Positions 21,239-31,021 are shown, counted from the first letter of the stretch. The stretch is 64,000 bases of DNA from Yponomeuta sedellus (GCA_934045075.1 OW203722.1:13454796-13518795); one strand, 5' to 3'. The notes: generated by a model not told the origin, from the letters alone. Translations and numbers: made by a program.

Positions 21239-21799
21239 AACACTACCCAGACCCAGCTTGCTGGCGTCTGTGTGCAATTCTGTCCTCGCAAATCTATCAT
21301 AAATTGCCTCAGGTCGCTCCACCAGTCGTTGCTTTAACTTTTGAAACGCTTGCTCTTGTTCTTGACCCCAAACCCAGTTTACGTCTTTTTTAGTTAGTTT
21401 AGTCAAGGGACGCGCAATTTCAGCGAAACCTCTAATAAATTTTCTGAAATATGACGTTAAACCTATGAATTGTCGAATCTCGTGAACGTTACGGGGACGT
21501 TTGTACTCTGCAACGCAATTGATTTTAGCCTGACCTGGTTGAATAGTCCCTGCAGTGATTTCTTGACCCAAATAATTAACGCTTTTTTGAAGAAACGAGC
21601 ATTTCGACAAGTTAAGTTTCAAATTGGCATCGCTCAACAATCGAAGCACCCGTTCCAGCAAATGTATGCCTTCATCTACAGTAACAGTAGGCAACAACAC
21701 ATCATCTAGATAAATGGCAAGCTTGTCTCCTACTTTATTCAATGCCATCCGAATTAGCCCAGAAAAAACTGCTGGGGCATTGGCTAAACCGAAAGGCAT
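21215..21799 (-). pseudogene. Gypsy pol: reverse transcriptase palm and start of RNase H
   Basis: It reads MPFGLANAPAVFSGL, the catalytic YLDDVL, KCSFLQKSVNYLG, IRQFIGLTSYFRKFI and the RNase H start ELHTDASKLGLG. The last dozen codons belong to the nested insert. It is in the same frame as gag-RT at 21809-23938 but separated by a stop codon at 21806-21808. Confidence 0.88.
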
Positions 21800-21808
21800 T
21801 TTCAGGAA

Positions 21809-23938
21809 TTAGAATTGCCCTGTTGGTGTTACAAAAGCAGTCTTGTGTATGAAGTCTTCCGTCATGGGTACTTGGTAATAACCTTGTGCAAGGTCTAGTG
21901 CGGTAAAGTACGTTTTGCCTGCGAGGCGTGCTACCTGATCATCTATATGTGGCAACGGAAAACGATCTTTAACTGTACGCGCATTTAAAGCCCGATAATC
22001 GATGCACAAACGATAGTCCCCTCCTTTCTTCTTAATCAAGACAACAGGACTAGCATACTCAGACATTGATTCCCTCACTATACCGGCCTGAATTAGGTCT
22101 TTTACCTTTTCGTTTACCATTTCACTTTCTTTATGGGCTAATCGATATGGTTTGAAAAATACTGGTTGGTCAGTAGTAGTTTCAATGTGCATTTTAATTA
22201 GTTCGGTACAACCTAAATCTTTGGTGTTTTTAGCGAACTTGTAACCAAATCGGTTAAGTAAGTTTACTAATTTGTTGTACTCAAATTGTTGCAATTCCCC
22301 AGCATTTATATCGGCCAAATTTAGATCGCTGTCCGTTTCCTTACATTGACTAATATTCATTACACTGCTTGTATCGCTCTTTACTACGGCTACGAGTTCG
22401 GCCCTAGCCACTAATCTCCCAGTTTCCCATTTGATATCGACCTCTCCTATATTAATTATTTTCAAGTAAGCCTCATTTGACTGTATGACTACCGCTGGTA
22501 TGATATAGGCGGCACAACCCAATTTGAAATATACTGGACGAGTCATAAAGGTACAAATTTTCTTTTCATCACATGAAATATAAATATTTATGTACTGTGC
22601 ACTTTTCGCTGGAATGGTTACCGCGCTCTTTAGATAAACTGAATAGTTTTCTGCAAAATCGGAAGCGGCCAACTGAATATCTGATATTAACAGAGCATCA
22701 ATTTCTTTCGTCGGTACAAATGTGACAGAACTTTTGGTTGTAATTAAACTTATTTCATCTTGGTTTATCATTGTTTGTCCTATTATTAGATCGATCTCTG
22801 TTAAATTATAGTTTGTAATTTCAACGGATCCACATAAAATTACTCGATCAATTAGTACTTCAATATAGGAGGTTCCCAAAGAGCGAGTATGGGCACCACC
22901 AAAACCTTTCATTGTAATGTCCGAAGGACTCGCCGTTAACTGTAGGGATCTAGCTTGCGCAATTGTCAAAATATTCAGTATGCTCCCAGTATCAATATAG
23001 GCAGTAAGCTCACGCCCGTCAACATACACTTTCTTTTTGTATAAATCTAAAAAGACGTTATAAGTAGTAAAATAAACATTACATACTTTGGTTCCTGGCT
23101 GAGAGGAGCTCGCAGCATGCCAGCACGTAGAAGCCGTGTGACCCGTCCGTTGGCAGACCTCGCAGCGAAGACTTGCACGGCACTCCCGGTCTTCATGACC
23201 TGGACGACGACAGTTGTAGCAAACCTTTGGAAGCAGATGATGCGGATGCTGGTTGGTTGGCTGCGTGCTAGCGGCACTTCCTCTTCTCCAAGTCGATCTT
23301 CTCGTTGAGCTTGCTGCGTCAACCTTCTTGTAGTTTTCCAACGACGAGAGAAATCCAGAATAAAGTTGTTGTGGGGTTTCGCACTTGTATGCTTTAGCGT
23401 TGGCGCGTATTTCCAATGGAAGTCCTCTTATAACGCAAGATATCGCTGCCTCTCCGGATATTTTGCATTTTTTGAGTAGAGAGATTTTATCATGGAAATA
23501 TTTCGTCATGCTCTCGGTCTCCAACTTGTTTCTGGATAGCATAGTTTCTAGGCAGTCTACAAAGTCCAATGATCGTGGAAAAGCAGTCTCTAGTGCATTT
23601 TTCCATTCGCACCAGTTCATATCGTAGTCTTCTAAATCGTCATACCAGTCCCAGGCCGAGCCGCGAAGCCGAATCTGCATTATAAACTGACGATCCCTGT
23701 CGTCCCAGCCGTAGATCTCTCCAAGCTGATCAATCTTGTGCACCCATCCACTCACGTTGCAGGATTTTTGTTCCGGTCGAAATTTGGGTATTAACTCTGC
23801 ATCTGCTTGTGTAACGCGCCGTTTTGCCCTTGGCGGTTGCCAAGAAAAAATTTCGCTTGCGTTTTCATCTTCAGATTCTTCAATATCTATGTAATTTCTC
23901 TTCCTGATGCCGAGACCTCGTAGAAATGGCCCAGACAT
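21809..23938 (-). pseudogene. Gypsy gag-protease-RT polyprotein (first part)
   Basis: 709 codons. A gag domain (FRPEQKSCNVSGWVHKID ... LRGSAWDWYDDL) is followed by two CCHC knuckles (CYNCRRPGHEDREC, CEVCQRTGHTASTC, about residues 240-275), a protease with AYIDTGSILNIL, a linker, and the RT start (DYRLCIDYRALNART, FTALDLAQGYYQV). The frame ends in TAA exactly where RT should continue with an aromatic-Leu-Lys-Met-Pro-Phe-Gly block; the next codons are conserved, so a single base change is likely. ATG at 23938 lies 14 bp inside the 5' LTR edge region, leaving a very short leader. Confidence 0.9.
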
Positions 23939-23951
23939 CCCACTTCTGAAG
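23931..23951 (-). promoter_or_regulatory. Gypsy primer-binding-like site
   Basis: Immediately inside the 5' LTR (minus strand) the sequence reads TTCAGAAGTGGGATG. Eukaryotic tRNA-Leu(CAA) ends, from memory, with a complement of TCAGAAGTGGGATTCGAA before its terminal bases. The usual TGG start is absent. The same string follows the LTR of the element at 38300. Confidence 0.45.
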
Positions 23952-24476
23952 TGTGACGGAGGTCAGAATAAGAAGCAGATGTGGTACTTCAAATATTTAT
24001 TCAACCAGCAGTCGGGCAGAGATTCCACTTTATAAGTTTACTACGCGAAAGTTACAATCAGACTAACTTCATAGCTTATCATATTGCTTTTATAAACTAT
24101 AATCTGAACCGTTTCGGGTTATGACACTCAGACATTTCAAGCAGGAAACGGATGTTAGCTTTTAAGTATGATTTTATATTAGCTTCAATAATTTTATTTA
24201 ATTGGTTTTTATTATTAATTATGTTTTAAATTATATTGTATTCAATATTTATTTTATATATACTTTTATATATTTTAAATTAATAAATAAGTAATGTCAT
24301 GATACGACGAATTAAATTACATTACAGGCGGAAAAGGCAGTCGTTATACTCGATTAAGAACTTCTTTAATACCTTTGGCAATTAAAAATAGTTAGTAATA
24401 GATATACTATAGATTATTACGGCAAATGGATAATTATGTTATTTATTTACACGTGTTGCTACACTGTTCTCTAACA
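23952..24476 (-). repeat. Gypsy 5' LTR (right)
   Basis: A 525-bp copy, adjacent to the gag leader. Its outer end abuts the AATA duplication. Confidence 0.9.
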
Positions 24477-24480
24477 AATA

Positions 24481-24858
24481 CCCTGGAAACATGGGAGGCC
24501 GTTAGTGTGGGACTCAACCTGCGTCGACACACTGGCACCTTCCCATGTTTCGCAGAGTATAACGGCCGCTGCCTCAGCGGCCGGGGCGGCGGAAGGCCTC
24601 AAACGGCGGAAATATGCAACATTGGGCAACCAATACATATTCGCGCCGTTTGGGGTCGATACACTGGGCCCGTGGGGCCCCGAGGCGCGTTCGCTCTTTA
24701 AAGAGCTGTCAACGCGCCTCATCGACGCCACGGGGGACCGGAGGGCTGGCGCATACCTCGGCCAGAGAATAAGTCTGGCCATCCAAAGGGGGAGTGTTGC
24801 CAGCATTCTGGGCTCCCTGCCGAGGGACACCGACCTGGGGCAAGTGTTTTATTTGTAA
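24481..24858 (+). pseudogene. LINE restriction-like endonuclease region, part 2
   Basis: It resumes the protein interrupted at 11677 in the same frame: PWKHGRPLVWDSTCVDTLAPS, then LKRRKYATL, GVDTLGPWGPEAR and GQRISLAIQRGSVASILGSL, ending with TAA just after 24856. The aspartate in LVWD lies 15-16 residues after the RPD of part 1, the spacing expected of the endonuclease core. A 3' untranslated region of about 100 bp ends in repeated AAATAAAT, as in a LINE tail. Confidence 0.75.
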
Positions 24859-25248
24859 GTTATAGGTATTTATTTTTATTTCTTTATGTTAATTAGATTT
24901 TAGTTTAGTTATTATTGTTTAGATTGAACAAAGCTAATAAAAATAAATATTAAATAAATAAATAGCTGCGGCCACAATTATTTCCATGTTCAGGGCAAGT
25001 GGTTTGCCAAACAGCAATGAGCCATGCGCCATTGTGTAACAACAAGTGATCGTGGCCTACAGTACAGGCAATGGCGAGCAGTGGGCCAGTTTGGGCCATT
25101 GTGTACTGCGGCCTTTACATCCGTGCCACGGATGTAAAATCCCATAGTCAAGCAGCTTATCTGTGGTGGTTTAATTGTTCTGTGGTTTCTGCTCTATCTA
25201 TTATTGTTCTGTGGTTCTCTCCCACTTTGACATTTCCGCGGAGCGAAA
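24859..25248 (+). other. LINE 3' tail, then RpL39 promoter region
   Basis: 24859-24964 is the LINE 3' end with an A-rich tail. The following 280 bp contain repeated 'gccattgtgta' blocks (25028 and 25096) and a palindrome at 25114, then a pyrimidine-rich 'ttctctccc' near 25215 that could be the 5' TOP start of the ribosomal protein transcript. Confidence 0.5.
25114..25138. promoter_or_regulatory. 11-bp palindrome upstream of RpL39
   Basis: TTTACATCCGT, spacer GCC, then its exact inverse. It lies about 110 bp before the start codon. It may bind a dimeric factor. Confidence 0.35.
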
Positions 25249-26419
25249 ATGGTTTGTGAACTATTTTAATTTTTAAATCTCTTCCCATCTTAGCAATCCT
25301 AAGCATTTCGTGTTATATTCACTTTATTTATCGTGTGATTTCTTTTCAGTCGGCCCACAAGACTTTTATTATCAAGAGGAAATTGGCTAAAAAGCTGAAA
25401 CAAAACAGACCTATCCCGCAATGGGTTAGAATGCGCACTGGGAACACTATTCGGTAAGTTTCACGTTGTACATTGAAAACTTAATAATATCTACCTACTC
25501 ATCGAGAAGTGCTTTAGTTTTTCGTGGAAAAGCCTGAAAAGTTAGCCCTTACCTTTGCCGAACAGCTAAACTAACCTATATACAATCGCACTGTCTTGTT
25601 TATAAAAAGGCGATTCCTTCTAACACTTCTCAGATGTAGTTTGGGTACAGATTGAGTTATTTGCCTCTGTATTTGAGGTACCTTGTAATAATTAGTCACT
25701 TTCCTTATTTGCACGAACGATTACGGTATACCTGCGATAAACCAAACCTTCCCTCATTACATTATCAACTCACGCGTATTATTTCTTGAAACTTTCCTGT
25801 GGCTCCATGGTTTGTGCAGTGGCTGGTCAAAACATTCGAAGAGCCGTTGATTTACGATACATGATTATTTTAACCAGTAAAAGCATTCGATAGCTTCTGT
25901 TTATGTATTGAAACAATAAGTATAATAAAACTCGTCATGCTCAGTGTTATGTACGCAGTGTTATGCTCCTATATTATCCGCATTAAATCCTGAGCGATTC
26001 CAATCATACCGATCGTAATCCAGTTGCGATTCCAATCGTAAAAAAACCATAAAAGTTTTAAAAACCTATTTAGAGGCTAAAATTCCACCCATGCCGGGAT
26101 TCGAACCCGCGACCTCTGGCTATCCGTGCCAGCGCTCTTTCCAACTGAGCTAATGGGTGACTCACCGGCATCAGTGAAATTTCGAACCTCTTTACCCCCG
26201 TTCTTTCTACCCATGCTAAGGACAATTTTTTTAAATTGTCCTTAGCACGGTTTAGTGCATTAATAATAGTATTACCATAAAAGTTGCTACTGCAAATGAG
26301 AGGATTTATTGAACGTGATAGGACCCTATTGAGCTGCAACCTGTGATATTTATCAATGGGTTTGTTTCAGATACAACGCTAAGAGGCGTCACTGGAGGAG
26401 GACTAAGCTGAAGCTGTAA
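25249..26419 (+). CDS. RpL39: Ribosomal protein L39 (eL39), complete, 3 exons
   Basis: Exons: the ATG alone at 25249-25251 (before a gtttgt donor), 25350-25453, and 26371-26419. They encode 51 residues, the exact family length: [35 protein letters not shown], then [15 protein letters not shown] and TAA. eL39 is a small basic protein lining the exit tunnel of the 60S subunit. The second acceptor is 'ttcttttcag', the second donor gtaagt, and the Arg codon is split CG|A. Intron 2 contains a minus-strand tRNA-SINE. AATAAA lies 27 bp after the stop. The single-codon first exon is common in ribosomal protein genes; its donor is the weakest part of the model. Confidence 0.93.
25350..25453 (+). CDS. 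RpL39: RpL39 exon 2
   Basis: 104 nt, residues 2-36, from the acceptor 'tcttttcag' to the donor gtaagt with the Arg codon split. Confidence 0.93.
26055..26205 (-). mobile_element. tRNA-derived SINE in RpL39 intron 2
   Basis: On the minus strand: a 5' extension 'ggttcgaaatttcactgatg', then a tRNA-like head with box A (TAGCTCAGTTGG) and box B (GGTTCGAATCC), then 'tagcctctaaatagg'. The anticodon loop lacks T33, so it is not a working tRNA. It lies head to head with a tail fragment at 26225-26278. Confidence 0.8.
26217..26278 (+). repeat. SINE tail fragment with 14-bp inverted repeat
   Basis: GCTAAGGACAATTT and its inverse AAATTGTCCTTAGC flank a short T run. They continue as the SINE tail 'acggtttagtgcatta'. 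It looks like two SINE ends fused head to head. Confidence 0.6.
26371..26419 (+). CDS. RpL39: RpL39 exon 3 (terminal)
   Basis: 49 nt after 'gtttcag'. It encodes the basic C-terminus [15 protein letters not shown] and TAA. Confidence 0.93.
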
Positions 26420-26445
26420 GGTGTACCTTGTTTTATGTTAAGCTG

Positions 26446-26451
26446 AATAAA
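26446..26451 (+). promoter_or_regulatory. RpL39 polyadenylation signal
   Basis: AATAAA 27 bp after the stop codon, as expected for a short ribosomal protein 3' end. Confidence 0.75.
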
Positions 26452-26625
26452 CCATCTTAAAGCCCAAGTAATATGTTTGTTATCATTAAGGCACCCTGAG
26501 TAAGCGTATATAATACAATCTGTCTTTTTGTCACTGTCACAATTATAAACTTTTGCCCCAGCTACTTTAAAGATTTTTTTCTTAATTAAAATCGAAAGCC
26601 TGAATAAATAAACCATAATATGGCA

Positions 26626-26694
26626 GTTTATTTATTAACTTAAAAATGATGTGTACAATTATTGTACACATCATTTTTAAGTTAATAAATAAAC
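26626..26694. repeat. Perfect 69-bp palindrome
   Basis: 34-bp arms (26626-26659 and 26661-26694) around a single T, no mismatches. The arms begin GTTTATTTATTAAC and meet at GTGTACAAT. It sits 175 bp downstream of the RpL39 poly(A) signal. Confidence 0.9.
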
Positions 26695-26783
26695 AATTTC
26701 GGATGTTACGAAAAATATCTTGTGAGATTAGATAAGTAGCCACTAGAAAAAAAACGAAGAAATAACTAATAATAAGAAATCAG

Positions 26784-26930
26784 AGTCGCCCATTAGCTCA
26801 ATTGGAAGAGCGCTGGCACGGATAGCCAGAGGTCGCGGGTTCGAATCCCGGCATGGGTGGAACTTTTAGCCTCTAAATATGTTTTTAAAATTTTCCTTAG
26901 CACGGGTTAGTGCATTAAAAATAGTATAAT
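26784..26930 (+). mobile_element. tRNA-derived SINE copy
   Basis: The head CGCCCATTAGCTCAATTGG has acceptor- and anticodon-stem-like pairing, box B GGTTCGAATCC, and the tail 'tagcctctaaat' through 'gggttagtgcatt'. The CTGGC/GCCAG anticodon stem encloses ACGGATA, which lacks T33. Confidence 0.85.
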
Positions 26931-27049
26931 CATGTGGGTACAGTGATATCATTCCGATGTAAAAACCTAACTGCAAAGTACCTAGGTAGTCGGGGCTGTA
27001 AGTGATGCAATTTACTTAAACCAGATGTCGCTGCCTGTACGTAATACAG

Positions 27050-27190
27050 AGATAGTGTAAAGAGGTTCGAAATTTCACTGATGCCGGTGAGTCGCCCATT
27101 AGCTCAATTGGAAGAGCGCTGGCACGGATAGCCAGAGGTCGCGGTTTCGAATCCCGGCATGAGTGGACTTTAACCTCTATGTTTTTAATA
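27050..27190 (+). mobile_element. tRNA-derived SINE copy
   Basis: Same head as at 26784, preceded by the 5' extension 'gaggttcgaaatttcactg' also seen inverted at 26170-26200. The tail is cut short after 'cctctatg'. Confidence 0.8.
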
Positions 27191-27422
27191 ATCAGAAAGT
27201 TCTGTTGATCTCTTAACAAAACAAACCACAGTTACGAAATAATTTTCCTTTTGGCCTTTGACATTATCGGCAAAATATGGCAATTTCATAGAAAACCAAA
27301 CTCACTTACGTTCCTTCATCTTACTCAGTGTTGATTGTGTTCACTTTTCACATAAATATTTTTTTTACGGCTATTTGCTGAATTATAGATCAAATATTCA
27401 GAACATACCATAATGACCTTTA

Positions 27423-27619
27423 GGGCCTGTTTCACAATCTGCAAATAAAGTTCCGGATAGACTATCTGCAACCGGGACTGCCGTTCTAAATTTAGATAAA
27501 TATTCCTATATTGCGTGTGTTTGTTTATAATTTGTGGTTTATGGCTTCAAATTTAGAACGGCAGCCCTGGTTGCGGATGGCTTATCCGGAACTTTATTTG
27601 CAGATTGTGAAACAGGCCC
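27423..27619. mobile_element. Harbinger-like MITE with TTA duplications
   Basis: A 197-bp element whose two ends are inverted copies of each other for about 70 bp, starting GGGCCTGTTTCACAATCTG. It is flanked by TTA on both sides (27420-27422 and 27620-27622). TWA duplications fit PIF/Harbinger. It has no coding capacity and could fold into a long hairpin. Confidence 0.85.
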
Positions 27620-27674
27620 TTAACCTCTTTAAAATAAATAGATCCTTACAAACCAATCATTCGCTGAAGGCGCC

Positions 27675-29081
27675 GTGCCGGACCTTCTTAAAATATCAAT
27701 TATAAAACCTGTACATAAAAAAGATGATAAAACAGACAGTAATAATTATCGTCCAATTGCACTTTTACCGACATTTTCTAAAATATTTGAAACGGCTATG
27801 TCAAATAGATTGTACTCATTCTGCAAAAAATATAAAATCTTAGATGAGGGGCAAAATGGATTCAGAAAAGACCATTCTACTACATTGGCAGTTTATAAGT
27901 TTATTAATGAGGCACTAAACATAATAAATAACAAAAAATACGCAATAGGGATCCTTCTCGACATGAGTAAAGCTTACGATAGAGTTTCATATGAAATATT
28001 ACTTCAGAAACTTTACGGTATAGGAGTGCGAGGGACAGCATTTAACTGGTTTGCCTCCTATCTAGACAACCGTAAACAGCAAGTTCAGATTGACCACATT
28101 AACTTAAAATCTGGCTTAATTTGTAAAATCACATCAGCAACATCTCAAGTAACACAGTCAATTCCGCAGGGAAGTGTACTAGGATGCATTCTATTTTTAA
28201 TCTACATAAATGACCTTCCGAAAGTAATAAGTAATAAGTGCATTCTTTTTGCCGATGATATGTCGGTGGTTCTGCCTTGTGAAAATAATAATGATCTCAA
28301 AAGTAGTTTGGATAATATCCTCTCTAGCATAATAAACTGGCTAAGTGATCATAATTTGGAACTTAATTTCAAAAAGACCAAACTCATGCAGTATAAACCT
28401 TACCAAAAACGAGAACTCAATATAGATTATTTTTATAATAATATTAAATTAGAAACTGTAGATGTTTTTCCATTACTAGGTCTAAATATAGATACAAGAA
28501 TTGACTGGAAAGCTCACATACAAATAATATCAGGTAAACTCTCCCGTTTCACCTACGCTTTAAACGAGCTAAAGAGATCCACAAACGTGAAAACCGCACT
28601 CTCAGCTTACTATGCTTATGCACATGCATGGTTAAGCTATGGAATACTACTGTGGGGAAATAGTACTGATGCGCCCACCTTATTTGTACTTCAAAAAAGA
28701 TGCATTCGAATAATAAATAATGTAGACAAAATGGAAAGCTGTAGAGAACATTTCATAAAACTTAACATCCCTACACTTGCCTCATTATATATACTTGAAA
28801 TCTGTAAGTTTGTTAGGAAAAACCAGCAACTCTTCTCTCTTGCCAAGGACCAATACTCGAAACCATTGAATTTAAGAAATCAAAATAAATTAGCCATACC
28901 TACCTCAACACTAAAACTCCATAGTTCAGGTCCACATGTAATGGCAATTAAATTATATAATAAATTACCAAAATACATTCTGCTAGAAAAGGTATTTAGC
29001 AAATTTGTCAATAAATTAAAAGATTATCTCATAAAAAAATGCTATTACACTTTAAAGGACTTTACAGAAGAAAACCATTAG
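27675..29081 (+). CDS. CR1-group LINE reverse transcriptase, 5'-truncated
   Basis: 468 codons are open. Reverse-transcriptase blocks in order: PDLLKISIIKPVHKKDD, NNYRPIALLPTFSKIFE, NGFRKDHSTTLAV, AIGILLDMSKAYDRV, SIPQGSVLGCILFLIYIND and the catalytic LFADDMSVV (about residue 190), then the thumb and C-terminal region. The N-terminal endonuclease is missing, so the copy is truncated at about 27623, next to the MITE. Coding similarity can be read upstream of the first Met (AEGAVPDLLK). Its 3' region shares 'gcagtgccctt.cagggctcatgtt' with the copy at 62273 and ends with TTGAAC repeats. The long open frame suggests a relatively young copy. Confidence 0.88.
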   Translation: MPDLLKISIIKPVHKKDDKTDSNNYRPIALLPTFSKIFETAMSNRLYSFCKKYKILDEGQNGFRKDHSTTLAVYKFINEALNIINNKKYAIGILLDMSKAYDRVSYEILLQKLYGIGVRGTAFNWFASYLDNRKQQVQIDHINLKSGLICKITSATSQVTQSIPQGSVLGCILFLIYINDLPKVISNKCILFADDMSVVLPCENNNDLKSSLDNILSSIINWLSDHNLELNFKKTKLMQYKPYQKRELNIDYFYNNIKLETVDVFPLLGLNIDTRIDWKAHIQIISGKLSRFTYALNELKRSTNVKTALSAYYAYAHAWLSYGILLWGNSTDAPTLFVLQKRCIRIINNVDKMESCREHFIKLNIPTLASLYILEICKFVRKNQQLFSLAKDQYSKPLNLRNQNKLAIPTSTLKLHSSGPHVMAIKLYNKLPKYILLEKVFSKFVNKLKDYLIKKCYYTLKDFTEENH

Positions 29082-29385
29082 GCATACAGAATAGTTAAGA
29101 ATAAATTAATATGAATAAAAAAGGGGGTATAGTTGATGAATATAACAGTGTTAGTGATAAGTTAGACTAAGTTAGTACTGAGCAAGTACCTACTCATATT
29201 AGAGTAGTAGGTATTTGACTTACCTACTTCTAATATTTTGTTAACAAACCTATGACATTATTAGTGAATAATGTAACTACATTGCAGTGCCCTTACAGGG
29301 CTCATGTTGAGAACTACTATTTATATTAAGAGCCAAATGTACCACATGAAGCAATAAACGATTGAACTTGAACTTGAACTTGAGT
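29082..29385 (+). mobile_element. LINE 3' untranslated region and TTGAAC tail
   Basis: It contains the conserved 'gcagtgcccttacagggctcatg' hairpin block near 29284, AATAAA at 29351, and the terminal repeats 'ttgaacttgaacttgaac'. Confidence 0.8.
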
Positions 29386-29454
29386 ATGTAGCAGCTGGTA
29401 GTAGTTTATACCGTAGACAGAGAATACAAGAGCTACTGATATTCCTACGATGGA

Positions 29455-29700
29455 CAGCCTGAAAAATCCTGATTTGGCTCCGTGTGACTTCTTTTTAATT
29501 CCCTAAAATTAAAAATCAGCTCAAAGGGATGCAGTTGTCATCGCCGGAAGACGCGCTAGCAGCGTTTGGGAAGGCCGTGGAAGTCTGCGGAGGACTGGAA
29601 AAAATGTTTTGAAAATTGTTCCAGACGCATGAAACTTGGTATAGAAGCTGATGGAGAGTTCTTTGAAAAGATTTAATAAAAATATAAGATTTAATAATAA
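29455..29700 (+). pseudogene. Mariner transposase C-terminal relic
   Basis: It reads NPDLAPCDFFLIP (normally PDLAPxDFFLF), KIKNQLKGMQLSSPEDALAA and then stop codons. PDLAPCD contains the last catalytic Asp of mariner DDD transposases. The 3' end 'ttctgagtgtcccacgtata' may be the terminal repeat. It is not functional. Confidence 0.75.
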
Positions 29701-30047
29701 GTTTTTTAGTTTCTCAAAACTTTCTGAGTGTCCCACGTATAATTTTAATATTTTTTTTTGCTTTTATTGAGGTATTGATTTATTTCCCGATTTTCTGTTT
29801 ACAACTTGTAAATACGCAAAACATACTTTTGGGAATTATGGGTTATACTAGCAACTCTTATGAAGTACCTACTTCTATCTCCATCTCAAAGGTATACGCG
29901 CAGGCCCAGTCTATTCTATTCTCTGTCTACGAGTTTATACACTTAACGTTGCAGCCTTCAAAGTAAAAAGTGAAATGGGGGATTGGGACAAATGCACCCA
30001 TAGGATGGCCTCCGAGATCCCCAGATCGCTCGAACCGTTTGTAGGTA
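29701..30047. other. Intergenic, no gene seen
   Basis: AT-rich sequence with no recognised feature. Confidence 0.3.
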
Positions 30048-30313
30048 GCGCCGGCTGCCTGAGTGGTCTTAAACGATCACGAAGGTTAAGCAACACGGTG
30101 CGTTCAGTGCAAGGATTGTTAAACTATAACTAACGCTAGGCTAGTGGCATTTTCCCGAGCGGTTCCATGCTTCGCACGCCACGTTAAGCAGTTGGTGCCG
30201 GCTGCCGTCGACAGATGGCAGACAAGCGGCGGTGGCTTGAAAATTTCTGACAGTAAGGCCAGCCACAAGTCCTGCAAGCCTCCACCAATCCGGACTTGGC
30301 CCCCGTGGTTGAG
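30048..30313 (+). mobile_element. 5S rRNA-derived SINE copy
   Basis: The head 'gatcacgaaggttaagcaac' followed by 'gcgttcagtgcaaggat' resembles the internal promoter part of 5S rRNA (GATCACCGAAATTAAGCAG ... GCGCGGTTAGTACTTAGATG). The body 'cgccacgttaagcagttggtgccggctgccg' and the tail 'gtaaggccagccac..cctccaccaa' recur at 37272, 46870 and 49517. Here the tail is cut at 'tggttgagta'. Confidence 0.75.
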
Positions 30314-30781
30314 TATATAGATAGAGAACACTTTATTGTACATAAAAATGGAAATTACACAGATATTTCTTAACCCTACAGTGCTTGATTTTTTATTTCG
30401 GCCTCAAAAAAATACATGACCTTGTAAATATAGTACAATTTAACGGAAAAATATTAAAAAAAATCGCAACTCAATAAAAACCTAAATATATATATTTTTT
30501 GTGTATGGCCCACATATGGCACATAAAGCATTGTAATGTTAATCTGTACTATGTATTAGAAAGAGGAAAAAATAAAATAAAGTAACTATAATCAAACTTT
30601 ATTCCTGAAAATTGCATATTATATAAAATATAATTGTTTTTGTATACTTAAGCCTAAAAACCTTATAACCAAAGTTTTTTATACATTATACAAATGGGAA
30701 CTTTCATTTAGAAATAGAAACACATGAGAGAAAACAAATTTTATTAATTATAGAAAGACAAAAAAACAGTTTTTTTCCTTA

Positions 30782-31020
30782 TTGAGACAAAGTGCCACAT
30801 TGCATCCTTTTGTGAATGCTGTATTTAGTTGACTCTTCAGCAATGTGATCGAGCAAATCTTCGTCAAAAAGTACAGCAAAGGTCTTTCAAAATCAGTATA
30901 TGGTTGTTCCAAGGTGTCTACCCCTGTAAATGTGGCATCTGGTTGCTGAAATACCATCTTCCTCCATATATATTTCTCACATATCTCTTTTCATATATAT
31001 CTCTTTTCTTTGGCTTTGGC
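30782..31020 (-). pseudogene. piggyBac transposase fragment after the Copia insert
   Basis: The frames give TFTGVDTLEQPYTDFERP and, after a shift, LFDEDLLDHIAEESTKYS, the entry of the piggyBac transposase domain (F-D-x-x-L-x-x-x-I-x-x-x-S/T-x-x-Y). A stop follows soon. The catalytic Asp residues are absent. Confidence 0.75.
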
Positions 31021-31021
31021 T

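Larger units (their letters stand above)
11678..24476 (-). mobile_element. Ty3/Gypsy LTR retrotransposon carrying a nested insert
   Basis: LTRs at 11678-12199 (522 bp) and 23952-24476 (525 bp) are nearly identical. They start TGT and end ACA, and the element is flanked by 4-bp direct repeats AATA (11674-11677 and 24477-24480). Gag, protease, reverse transcriptase, RNase H and integrase all read on the minus strand, giving the Gypsy order. The pol gene is interrupted between about 14543 and 21238 by a Jockey/Copia chimera. Damage also includes one nonsense codon in RT and a frameshift near the integrase end. No env-like frame was recognised between pol and the left LTR. Confidence 0.92.

Noticed and set aside
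26784..26862. A working tRNA gene
   Set aside because: The stems look tRNA-like, but the anticodon loop lacks T33. The anticodon would read GGA without a serine-type variable arm, and a SINE tail follows in several copies.
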